Shown: positions 35,498 to 46,962 of the stretch, in pieces
Layout: each line of letters opens with the position of its first letter
How positions within the stretch are numbered: position 1 is the stretch's first letter
Assembly: GCF_000204055.1 (NCBI RefSeq)
Contig: NW_006768833.1
Location: forward strand, 55,147-119,146
DNA: 64,000 nucleotides
Direction: 5' to 3'
DNA from: Melampsora larici-populina 98AG31
Taxonomy: Eukaryota > Basidiomycota > Pucciniomycetes > Pucciniales > Melampsoraceae
The notes under the pieces: model-generated
The model's database searches: none
What the model was told of the DNA's origin: nothing
What the model saw: the letters and a program-made list of their open reading frames with translations, nothing else
Made by a program: the position numbers and the translations under genes

Positions 35498-37612
35498 ACT
35501 TCGCATCAACATAACTTGAGCACCACAGCTACTTCATCAAAGTAAGATCGCGGACACTCGAGCTCTATAGGAGACCAAATTCTTGGATTTTCGAACTTGC
35601 TCTAAGTCTTTTTATTTCTGGGTTTCTTTTGGACATAATGAATGCGAACATTTTTTCTTTTTCTCAAGCCTACAAAGTCTTTTAATTTCCAACAAATCTT
35701 CCCTACCATATCAAGCTTTATTTCCATACCGAAAGCTAGGCGGTCAAATCAGAAGAGGCAGATTATGTGTAAAACAAAGCACTGACCATAGGCGCATCCC
35801 TATAATCTTTTTTCAACCCTTCCAATTTGCCTCTATCAGGCTTCACATCATACCCAATGTTCAGAGCACCACTTCTTGACAATCAATCATCTCTTTTGAC
35901 TTATTTATCTCTCTTTTCCTCTTTAACCCACTTGTGTTACATATTCTGTTAGTTCAAAATAACCACTGTCATTTCCTTGCAACTTTGTCTTTGTGCTCAT
36001 GGAAATTAATCTAGCGCAAGTCTTTAAAAACAGTACTCTGTCGGGTTGCATGTGATCTGATATCGACCACCACAGTCCACTTTGTTACTGTTCAAGCAAC
36101 AAGAATTTTCATGATAGTTCACATAACTGCCCGGCCGCTCTTGTCAGAAAGGAAGGCTTAAGCACTCGAGCTTTCATACTGATGTGAGCACACGAAAAAT
36201 TTGACAAAGGAAATCCCAACAGCTTGATCAATCTCGTCGCAACATCTCGCGCTCACGCGCTACCGTTTGCGCTACACCTTTGTATCTGTAACACGTGCCT
36301 TTATCTCAATGCTTTGCCACTTGAGAGGTCACAACAAAGGTTATCAGGTCTGATGATCGCAAGCAAGAGGTCATTCAGGTAATTGAACTAATTACAAAAA
36401 AAGCCCCGTGGAGCAGATGATTTTTGGAACAAAAACAAGAGACTTCATTTGCTAAAATGTCAGCTCTGTGTGCCCAATGTCTTTTGGTTATGCACGCATT
36501 TAAATTGACCATGACACACTGCTATGACACCTGGACAAATTGACTGTGAGAAGGTAATCAAAAAAAATCTGCACTAGTACTACTACTGGGAACTAGCTGA
36601 AAGAGCTGGCGAATAATGTATCAAACTTTTGATTTTTGGATTGGAACAACAAAGCATTGACGGAGCCACTAACGCGAATTGGCCTGAATTGACTCATGTC
36701 ACTATTTGGTCTTGGGAAATGGGCCATCTTCAGGCTTGCAAAATTTTCTACATAGCACAGAGCTCTCAAAATGTGATTAACAGAAGATAGATTGCAATCA
36801 TTGTACTGTGGTACAGGGAACAGTTCGAGGGCACGGATGCGCGAGGGCCTCAGGTAAGCTCAGGAGTTTCCTTTCATCCAACAAAGATATATATCTCATC
36901 CACGGCCATAATATACGACTTCTGGGTATGGGGATGTCGAGTGTCAGTGGCCTGAAGAAATCCGAGGAGTAAGAGTTTTTGTTAAGTTTCGTCGAGGGAG
37001 AGCAGGGGAGTCCCGAAACGTCTTTCTCACAATCCCAAAATGGCGTGTACGCTATGCTACGCTATGTAAATCATAAACGGCAGCGACTGTCAACCTCGAC
37101 TTCGGTAGTTCAAAAACTTTGGTTGCTGTTGATCGATATCTGCTTGCTGTGTACTCCAATGTCGGCACAGAAACCAAAGGCCACAACAGTTGGCGTTCGA
37201 AAACTGGACTCTCCTCAGCCTTGCTCTGACCAGCCTCATGCCACCCATGATACGCGTAGAAGCATTCAAACGACTGTCTGATCCAACTTATATCAGATTG
37301 ATCCGACTCGAGAAAGACTGGATTTTTGTCGAGACCACGCATTGAAACACGAGGGTGCAAGGATTTGTTTTGTGGGGTCGCAAAGGTTGACTTCATGAGG
37401 ATCAAGGCCAAAAGATCTCATCAGCGTCCTGTCGATCTCGCCATCAAAGTTGTGTTCATTCTTTTTCTTTTGGTTCAAGCACCCACAGTTTGAAGTTTGG
37501 GTCCAAACATTTCATTCTTGAATATTTTCTGCAATCTTCATTTAGTCATCACCGCTTTTCAAGATCGAACCTTTTTTATATCTTCGTATCATACTGCAAG
37601 ACTCCAGCAAAA
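35498..37612. other. Spacer between the two tyrosinase genes
   Basis: About 2.1 kb with only weak open frames on both strands. No gene, repeat or structured RNA recognised. Confidence 0.55.
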
Positions 37613-39363
37613 ATGAGGACTCGTCCTATCTCTATACATATCACCATGATGTCCTGGCAGTCCAGGATTCCAATTCTTCAACAACGTAGGCCTGTCGGTG
37701 GCCACCGTTTGGGAATTTTCTGGAAAACTGCTCTTTTTCTAGCCATTGTGACGGCCACTCTCTGTCAAACACCCACCAGTGATCCTTCACATGTGGAGCG
37801 TCGGAACGAGCAGTATTGCCCGAATCCTGCAGTGAGGGTTTCATGGTCAGTTAATTTGAGTAACATATTATTTTGACATTTTGGCTGATACGGCTGGTCT
37901 ACCAGGTACTCACTCTCAAGTGCAGAGAAGACAGCTATGCAAGATGCAATCATGTGTTTACTCACACAGCCCAGTAAGATGAAGTATCCCGGAGCTATAT
38001 CCCGTTATGATGACCTGGTCAGTTGCGCAGGGTTCTTTCCCATAAACTCTCAGCACTTCCGGTCGAGTTTGGCAGGAAACGGTTCCTGACTTGATTTGGC
38101 CACGCAGGTATATGTTCATCAGGCGCAAAGCGATTTTCCTGGTGGCAAGGACCTGTTGCATGTCACTGGTAGATTCCTTCATTGGCATCGCTTACAATTG
38201 GCTCTTTTTGAGCTACTTTTGCGGGTCGAGTGTGGTTATTCTGGTCCAATGGCATATTGGGATGAAAGAGTCGATGCGGGAAAATTTCGCGACGCTGGTA
38301 TAATTAAAGACTTTGGTGGGACTGGGAATGAGAATGGTTATGTGGTGCGCATCTATATCATGTTCGGTCATGTTTACTCGTGACAAAACAGCCCCCAAAA
38401 AACTAAACAACGTAATACACGGCATCTCATTACTAGGTTGACGGTCGATTTGGATACACAATAGCCAACTTAGGCCCAAGCATGGACAACACAAGACGTT
38501 ATCTCAGTAGAAAAATCAACGACACTGCTTCAGCTTTCGCTTCAGAAAGGCATTACAGAGTGCTGATGGGCCAAGACTCATTTATAGACTTCATGCAAAG
38601 TCTACGAAACTTTCAACATCTTAGCGGCCATGTAGGTGTGGGCAGAGATGTGAGTATCTTTCACTTTCATTTTATGGCAATCATTATGACACAGCTTTGC
38701 TTCTATAGATGGCGGGTGTCCAGACGGCTCCAGTCGATCCACTCTTCTGGTTTCATCACGGTTATGTGGAGTGAGTGCTACTTTGCTATGAGTGCGTAAG
38801 CATTGAAGTGAACTGGATAAATACTTACCAATTTGTTGAACCCCTCCCTCAAAGTTATTTATGGACTAGATGGTATGCCTGACTTAGCCTTTGGAACATA
38901 TTCCAAGGTGATTCAAAGAAGTTTCCAGACTGTAACTGATATACTCTTCGAGTAATGATAGGCAGGGAAATGATCCGGCGCGTATCTTTGACCTCAATAA
39001 TGCTGGTTACGAAACACAAGGGCCACCATTCAGAGTATGTGAGGAATTTCTGTTGAGCGTATACACTTCATACTGACTCTGTGATGAACTCACCCTTTTA
39101 GTCCGTGACCTGGCAGACTGCACTCCCATTTCTGGGACTTGCCGATGTATGTATAGTTTGAATTTCCAAAGAATCTGAGATACAATGCTTACTCTCTTAA
39201 CCGGTGACTTTTTTATGACATGTCACTAGGATGTACCCTTGTACGCCGGGTCAGATACACAGGTATTTCACACTTGGAATTCAACTCTGATATGTAAAGC
39301 TCAGACTGACATGGTTGCCTTTGTGACGGTAAGGGTGGATTTCTGTGTTACACATACAAGTGA
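37613..39363 (+). CDS. Secreted tyrosinase-type copper oxidase, copy 2
   Basis: Tandem paralogue of the upstream tyrosinase. Ten exons: 37613-37845, 37906-38017, 38108-38344, 38437-38649, 38709-38770, 38855-38872 (18 nt), 38962-39034, 39102-39146, 39230-39262 and 39334-39363; 351 residues. Exons 2-6 and 8-10 have exactly the same lengths as in copy 1, while the introns differ. CuA: VYVHQAQSD, LHVTGRFLHWHR; CuB: QHLSGHVG and DPLFWFHHGYVDYLWTRWQ, six histidines retained. The N-terminus is longer, with the hydrophobic stretch (ALFLAIVTATLC) near residue 45. A downstream ATG at 37644 or a signal anchor are alternatives. The tail ends GGFLCYTYK, like copy 1's GGFLCYIYE. Confidence 0.9.
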
Positions 39364-41284
39364 ACCTTGTCTTTCCGTCCGCCAACCTCCAACTAGTTTG
39401 ATGCCTGTAATTCCCCAGAAGAAATCAACTTTGGCATTGGCTCTCATCACACTCGCCGGCAAATTTTCCACTGAGGCCACCTACACCTTTTTGTTCTGAT
39501 CTCTTCCTTTACGGATTTCACAGCTCATGTCTTTAAAACCAGTTCAACTTCTACAATACTTCCCAATCAACAACAAGAACATATGCTTATTGAGAAAGTA
39601 TGATTTTCAGATGGCCAACATAGAAGGATTGCACTGATAAAAGAATGCCATATCATCCAGACTCCTGTGACTGTTCTGCATGGTAGGGTTAAAGATTTTA
39701 GTAGTTATTGATTTTTTTCTTTGAGTATAAGTTTTGTACAAAAATGAGCAAATATGTACAGACATTCATTTCACTTTAACATATGTAGAGATTTCACCAC
39801 ACAAGATATGAATGATTTCATAAAACCAGCCAAAATTTGGGACTACCTATTGATGGCAGATCCTCAGTCTTGGAACTTCAATATAACATTCTTCACCCAA
39901 TGGATAACAACCAAGATGTTTTGAAGAGTTCAGCAACAAGTTCAAACTTTACAACAGCCTTCAGCATGGTCATCATCTTCAGATTCTGAAAATGTAAAAG
40001 TGATAGTAGTTGAAAAGAATCACACAAGGCTCTTTATAGCTCCAAATTCAAGACCAATTTCTACCAAAATACCTAGATTTTTTGATCCAGATGAGAAGAT
40101 AACATAGGAAGTGGTGTTTTTTTCCATGAGAAAGGACTCCAATTCACCACCTCCTGGCAAGACACTGGTGTGAGGTTAAATGATGGAATCTGGTCAAATA
40201 TGAAGCTCTGGGCCTTGAGGCAATAGTTGGGTCACTCTGGTCTTGAAAAGCATCAGTACAGAAAGTATGATATCCCAATTCCAGCAAGAAGGCTCACATG
40301 TGCCAGATATAGATTGAGGTAAAGTCATTTCAAGGCAGTATACACCCAACTTCTTGGATCATGAAAAGTTATTTTATGCATGTGATAGTGGGGTTCAAGT
40401 CCAAAAAATGCCTCAAAGACACCTATCCCTATATCAAAATGCTGATTGAAATTTTGAAATTTTGAAAGCAGTGACAGAAATCCCAACCTGAGAAGCACAT
40501 CACTAGCCATTTACTCTTCAACAAAGACAAATTTTGAAGGGCTGGAAGGCCAAAGTGCATAAACGTTTAAGCACTTTTTGGCCAACTTGAACCCCGCTGA
40601 TAAGAATTTATCTATAAAACTAAGCTCAAAAACCTAGTAAGCTTGAACAAGGGGATAATTCAAATATTATTGGATGAGATGTTTGAATCTGGAAATAGGC
40701 AGATAATATGGCAGACTACCTTGACTTGAAGATTTTTCACTTTGTTAAAATCTTGCTTATTTGTAGCTACTTCATGCAATGCCCAAACCAATCCAACACA
40801 ATATGATATATCAGCTGTTTTTCATGTTGTATTCAATTGGGAAACCAATGTATCAAACTGATACCCAATACAATACAGAGACAAAAAATCTCTGGTGCCT
40901 TATATTGCATCACTCAAGCAGTACAAGCCAATATGGTCTGGTAAGGCGGCAAAATCCTTTGATTGAGCATCTTGGCTGGCAGCTTGTATCATGTTGCCAA
41001 TATCCAACATTGAAAACCCCAGTTCTCATATTGGGCTGGCTGAACCAATCTGTGAACATCTGACTTTTGGTGTTGGGTTGGCAATACAATACCAAGTTCA
41101 TACACACATAGCTGTGACAGCTGTGAGCTGTGACATATTGCGTGTAGCAGCAAAATACTTACTATAGGTATATCCATCCGCACCCGTATGCTTATAAACA
41201 AAAGATGATTTTCTCAAGTCAGTGTCCCGTTGCCCAGCAGGCCGGCTGACTGGTCAATATCATCATCATCCATCAAACTTCACC
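39364..41284. other. Intergenic region, no gene seen
   Basis: AT-rich, with CAATACAATACAG and GGGTTGGCAATACAATACC motifs at 40860-41092 that suggest a decayed repeat. No supportable gene. Ends at the NAM9 start. Confidence 0.5.
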
Positions 41285-42602
41285 ATGAGGAAACTTAAGA
41301 ACCCTTACAATTGTAAAAAAACCCTCCCGCGCATGGTGAGTAATTAGAAGTCTCAAATCCAATCGATCCACTTACTAATATCCAAAAACAGTCATGGCAT
41401 CCGCAGAATCTTTTCAACTTATTTCAACGAACGTATGGGCCAGAAAGTAAAGAAACTAATTTTACAAGAACATCAAAGACCGTTTATTGGCAAAGATGTA
41501 AATCAAGGGCTGTGACTAGAGCTTATCATGGAGATTGGATTCAGGAGAAAAAATTCAAACGACATTATCTTCCAGCTTCATTACCAAAACTTTCAATTCA
41601 ACCTTATCAAAAAATTAATAAATCTAATCCTCAAGAATCAAAGGTTCCTCTTGCAGCGATGATGTACACCGAAGTAGAGAGGAGATTAGACGTTGTGCTT
41701 TTTAGATCTTGTTTCGCAGATAGCGTATACGAAGCCAGAAGGATGGTTCTACATAATGCGGTTAAGCTAAACGGCGTCAGGGTATGTCACTCGTTCTCTC
41801 AAGTATGGACACTATGCTCGATCACTCACATGGTACAATTTAGTGTATTGCTCCTTGGACTCGACTTCATCCTGGGGATATGATCACAGTTCATCCAGCC
41901 TCTATTCCATTGCTTAATCCAGGAAAAACATGGCCCGCTGGCCTCGGGGAAGCGTATGTGGTCGACATCGACACACCTAAGAAGCCAAGCGAGCGTGTGT
42001 CTGTGCCGCCTACCGACACAGAGAGTCTTCCAAATGAACCGACTGAAACGGAGAGAGTTGAAGCAACAGACACCAGTAGTGTTTCGCCAGAAGCTAAAGA
42101 CGAGTCTGGTATCGTACCGGAAGCTGATGCAGACGTACCGCCACCTGTATCGGATCCAGTCGATCAATCCGACTCGAAAGAATTAGCTTCACCAATCACG
42201 ACGTCTCTACATCTTCCATTTCGCCTACCCGCCTACGCCTCTCCTTTCCTTTTCATTCCTCCTTACCTTGAAGTATCATTTCGAGTATGTTCGATGGTTT
42301 ATCTACGACATCCAACTTGTGGACCAGGTTTCAGTGAAATACCTACTCCTTGGAATGCGGATGGTGAAGTGATGCGATTAGCATGGGAATGGTATACTCG
42401 TCAAGGTTTAGGTAGAAGAGTTAGAAAAGAAAGAAAAGAATGGGATGAAATACGTGAAACCAAAAGGGATCCATTTGCAGAAGGACATCTTAGAAAGAAT
42501 GCTATCGGGGGCCGAGTTGCTGTACATGGGAGATACCAAGGTGGAAGGATCGGTCGTGCACGGATGGGTAGCGGCGAGCCTAGGATGCAGTCGTCGATTT
42601 GA
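41285..42602 (+). CDS. NAM9: Mitochondrial small-subunit ribosomal protein uS4m
   Basis: Mitoribosomal protein of the S4 family, binding 16S-type rRNA. Exons 41285-41335, 41392-41781 and 41844-42602 give 399 residues, all in phase. The basic N-terminus MRKLKNPYNCKKTLPRM could be a targeting sequence. The S4 RNA-binding domain is split by the second intron: VERRLDVVLFRSCFADSVYE, VLHNAVKLNGVRC and HPGDMITV. An acidic low-complexity insertion (about residues 185-255) separates it from the fungal C-terminal block FLFIPPYLEVSFRVCSMVYL, RHPTCGPGFSEIPTPW. The extreme C-terminus is Arg/Gly-rich. Clear NAM9-type architecture. Confidence 0.92.
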
Positions 42603-43632
42603 ATTTTGTATACCTTTGATATCTGTTAATCTTCCCTACCTCCTATACCCAATTAACGCTCTCAAAAATCAATATGAAAGTCTCAAAATGCTCCATCTCA
42701 ATGTCCGATGAATGTAGTCGACATTGCAGTCCCGACACTGAGGAGAAGTATACTTTTGACCTTGATAGATAGGTCGAAAGCCTCAAATGCACCGTTACCA
42801 TGTCATCTGCACGAGGATACATGCAATCATCAATTTCGCAATCCTAGTCTCTTTGCGCCTCTACTGCTCACACCTCAGGTGTTGACGTAGTCCTCTAGCG
42901 AAATTGACTGCCATTGCAGCCAAGGTACATAGTCTCATTGAAATGAAGTGCATCTGGCACGGGCATCGTTACATAGCACAAACTCTTGAATCATAGCGTC
43001 AGCACTAAATGGCTCACCATGCATCAAGATTGAAGTGGAGGTAGATTACCGGGTCGTAGTTGGATCTGGGATCCCACTGGGTTACAGAGTTGATTGTTTT
43101 GAGAACGAGTCCGAGTGTTTCGCCAAAGTTCACAAGGATGACGCGAGACTTCAAGGAGTCGAGGAGGTCGAAACCAATCCGCTTGTCCTTCCTCAAAAAA
43201 TCAACACATGGCTTGCTTTTGAGCCAACGGCCGCCTACCCTAGGTGTGACTCAAGTGGACTCGGACGTGAAGAGTGGATGAGGTGAGTAATAAGCAAGTG
43301 GTGCTCGCTTTGAATGTCGCAAAGATTGGTCCCCGACTGCATATCGCACAGAAGCGACCAGTTGCTTGATTTTTAGTTGGACGGTGCGCGCGCCGCGTTA
43401 GGCCGAGTTACAGTCATTTTGGCAATGCTGACAAGATCGAGAGGCACGAGAGTGAGGATATATTCTCTGCTGACCCGAAGGAAATACAAAGCCTCGAATG
43501 GCCGATGGATAGTGGTCAAATCGTCGCAAAGTTTCTGGATCAAGGAATGTCTGTTGACCAAGCTAGTGACGCGCTCAACCTCCTCGTGCCTCATTGTTGT
43601 AATTCTCAACACAACTGGAAATGCAACAATCA
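42603..43632. other. Intergenic region, no gene seen
   Basis: Between NAM9 and the acidic-protein gene. Overlapping open frames at 43000-43640 on both strands lack starts, domain similarity or consistent splice sites. Confidence 0.5.
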
Positions 43633-43885
43633 TATAAAAGGCCACCATTTGTTTCGAATTATCTTCATCCACTTTCCTCCTCTGCTTCTAACTCCAAACT
43701 TCCAAACATATCATCCACTGCTTCCCTTCCTAACACTATCCACCTATCATCCCACAATTTCCCTTCGTCCTACCCCTCATCCTTCATCCTTCATCCTTAA
43801 CTCTTGATCTTCACATCCTTGATCCTTTTCGATCATACATTACCTCGCCTTTCTGCACCTCCTCCTAACCAGATCTTACCCAAAG
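43633..43885 (+). promoter_or_regulatory. TATA box and CT-rich leader of acidic-protein gene
   Basis: TATAAAAGGCC at 43633 is followed by a strongly pyrimidine-rich stretch (about 43660-43870, CTCC/TTCC repeats) up to the ATG at 43886. A TATA box with a CT-rich leader is typical of highly expressed fungal genes. Transcription start not determined. Confidence 0.55.
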
Positions 43886-45578
43886 ATGTCTTACCTTTCT
43901 CTTGGTCTCAACTTGCCCGCGATGTTTGTACTAGACCCTTGGTGTATGTTGCAGAAAGCTGCTGCTAGTCAATCACAACAGGTAAATCATTCTTTTCACT
44001 TCGGCGTTCAAGACAAGATCTACTTGCTGATTACTTGCGTTCTCATAGGTTGCTTATGCAGCTTTGCTTGTCAGACTTCATTCTAGCCAAAGACTTATCA
44101 CCGAGGCCCCTTTCTCAACTGAAGAGGTATGTCTATACATGTTTCAATCGTCTCCTCCAATGCTGGTCTCTGATCTCACATATGGTTCATTTTTTTAGAT
44201 CATCGCATCTCCCGTTCAGAGCGAGCTTGAAATTTGTGTGGCCGCCGTGTCTACTTCCATCGCTGACCAGTCCATGGCGACACGCTCTATCGAATCCGCA
44301 TGGTCATTCGACGTATTGGCCACTAATTTGCTCGTTCTCAGTCAACCAACGACTTCTGCTGTCCCAACCGATGACTCCGAGTTATCTTTTTGCAACCAGG
44401 TCGAAGAACAAGCTCAGTTCAACGATTTTTTCCAACAAGAGAGTGATCATTCTTGTCTTGACCTGAGTTTCGACTTGGAAGCCTCATTTGGTGATCATCA
44501 CACGTCGGTCCACTTCAACAATGAATTTGATTTCGAGACCTCATTTCAAGGAGAAAACGACTCTTCTATGGGGGAGTGCTATTTTTCTGAAGATTCCCTT
44601 GAGGTTCAGTCGGTCCAACCGCTCTCAAACCCCCTTCAAACATCATCGTCTGGCGTCGCAACTCTTTCTCAAGAAGAAACCCCTCATTTTGAGATCTACA
44701 ATCAAATGCTCGAAGACTTACTCGGATTTTCTGACCTCATGTCTTTCGAGCCGGTTTCCACTCCGTTGCCTTCCAATTTATCCGAACCGAACTCGCTCGC
44801 ATCCACGACAGCTCATGTTGAGGCGGACATGCAAGAATCGTCCGAATCCCTCATAGAAAACTCTATCATGAGCTTCTATTCGAGGTCTGAGCTAGAAAAC
44901 TTTTTCGCGGATATGAGTCATCAGTTTGAGCTTAATCTCGGTCTTGATGACGAGGCTTCTTTCGGCGACCAACACCTCTCGGTCCATGTGAATGAGTTCT
45001 ATCTCGAATCTTCATGTGAAATAGAAAATCACGTTCACCTTGATAGGAGTCATTGCCTTGAAGAGTCTTTTGACGTCCAAGAAGCAAATAACTCAGCTGA
45101 GGACGAAACTCGTTTGGAGATCTACAATCAAATGCTACAAGATCTGCTTGGTTCTGCCCTCAATTCAATGGAATCGACCGCAACACCTTCATCCTCTTCA
45201 ACAGTCAAGACTTTTATAAGACCTCGACGTCACAAATCATCTAACCTCACTATTTCAGAACTGTCGAAGAGCTGTTCAACCTCATCATTAGAATCTACAT
45301 CCGATCTATGTGATTCATGTGATAGTTCTCCGGAAGCTGAGGCAATCGATTTCTCTTCATCACCTAAAGAAATTCTAGGGAACTCTTTTCACTCAATACA
45401 TATCACTGATGAACTTGAAGATCACTTTATAGAAGATGGAAAGCATTCTTTTTGTCTTGGTGATCAGAGTCTTGATATTGATATGCTCTTGAAGGATTTG
45501 GATTTGAACCATTCATTTTGTTTTGATATCAGTCACTCTTCTTTTGATCTTGACACTTATCTTGAACTTGAACCATAA
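43886..45578 (+). CDS. Acidic Ser-rich protein with internal duplication, function unknown
   Basis: Not recognised. Exons 43886-43981, 44049-44126 and 44199-45578 join in phase for 517 residues. The N-terminal 100 residues are neutral to hydrophobic (LNLPAMFVLDPWCMLQKAAA, VAYAALLVRLHSSQRL). The rest is very acidic and rich in Ser, Phe and His. A unit of about 140-158 residues is duplicated: SFDLEASFGDHHTSVH near residue 147 returns as GLDDEASFGDQHLSVH near 305, and FEIYNQMLEDLLG near 224 returns as LEIYNQMLQDLLG near 365. No signal peptide, transmembrane segment or enzyme motif. Phe/acidic patches resemble transcriptional activation regions, but this is speculation. Promoter features suggest strong expression. 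Confidence 0.75.
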
Positions 45579-46494
45579 TTTGATCTCAACTGAAATTCAA
45601 AAAATTCAAAAAGTTTTAAAAAATTGTGTCTATCTCTCCCTTTTCTCAATTTTTTTATAGAGTTCTGCAACAATCACTCAATTTTCCTCTCTATTCTATT
45701 CTCACTTTTCTCTTTGTTTTCCTTATCCTGTTCTTTGTCCCTGTTCTTTAAAAAAATTGTATTATAATGAAAAGAAAATTCATAAGTTGAACAAAAATAA
45801 ACCTGTCTTAAGAAACAAGTGTGAGAGAAAGTCATCAGCAAATGCCCATAGCCAGATCCATCAAAATCTTCCAAGATTGTACCAAAATCCAAAGACTCAA
45901 ACTTTTCTCTCGAGGATCCTTGCAGTTGATGCCTTACCTTGAGTCTCAAGAGAAACTACAGGCCAATTGAGTACCTTGTTTTTTTTTGCTGCACTGCACT
46001 GCCAGGCGCTTGCTGCGCAGTGTAGCTGTAACCTGTTGTCATAATACAATCTGCCTTTCAGGTTGTGTAGCTTGGAAAGCGCTAATAAACAACAAGCTAC
46101 AGTAGCTGGGTTTGGCGTTGCTACATTACGATACACATCACGATTCAGGGCGGAAACGTTCGTATCAAATGTTCTTTTACAGCTCTGTGTGACGTAACTG
46201 AGACTCGTGTTCTGTGATTATTCGGAGGAATGGAGACCCAATGTTCATCGAACTCATTCAAGCAAAACTTTTGTCTTGATCAATTACCACAAGGAATCAC
46301 CTGATACTATGTTATAGCTTCCTGTGCTTTTGCTCTATTCAGAGAATTCTATCTCCTTTACCTGGTTGACTTGAAATACAATCCTTTACCTCTGTTTATC
46401 TGGCTTGATCGTCCAAGTCTCGAATCCAATTTTAACAAATTTCAACCAGAAGAACGTTGAAAACTCGAAGCCAACTGATCACGAATCGCACATA
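45579..46494. other. Intergenic region, no gene seen
   Basis: Spacer to the second CACTA-like element. GTAGCT-containing short repeats at about 46010-46125 may be a decayed MITE, but no clear termini were found. Confidence 0.5.
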
Positions 46495-46962
46495 CACCAC
46501 GAACCCCGCTTTTGTTGAAAATTGGTTGAGGGGGGGTTTCAAATAGATACGGGCAGAGCCCCACTAATTATCTGTGGGGCACCAAGCAAATAGCGGGGTT
46601 TTTACCTGGTCAAGACGAAACCCTACATACGGTTATTTAACCTCTACAGAATAGGTTGACCAACCGCTTTTCAATAGCAGGTTGCATAACCACATTATCT
46701 AACCACCAAGATTGCGTGGTTGCTAAATCCGCAGTGGAAAAGCCGTGCTAATACGGTTTTTCCGGACGACAATTCGTTTGTATTGTCCGAATGTCCATGT
46801 AACCATTATCCAATTTAAGGATGTTTTATTTGATCGATGGGTCCCAATAGATTATTACCTTGCATATTATTGTTCGCCTCAATTTTCCTTGACTCTATCT
46901 TTGCAAATTTCCCTTCATCAAAGGACGAGGCTTCATTGACATTTTGCACGTCTCAATAATGT

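Noticed and set aside
40770..41110. Possible inverted-repeat element around CAATACAATAC motifs
   Set aside because: Could not find matching termini or a target duplication.
43035..43807. Overlapping open frames on both strands
   Set aside because: No start context, no splice support and no similarity; the downstream part overlaps a likely promoter and CT-rich leader.
45990..46135. Possible decayed MITE with GTAGCT motifs
   Set aside because: Short dispersed matches only; no paired ends.
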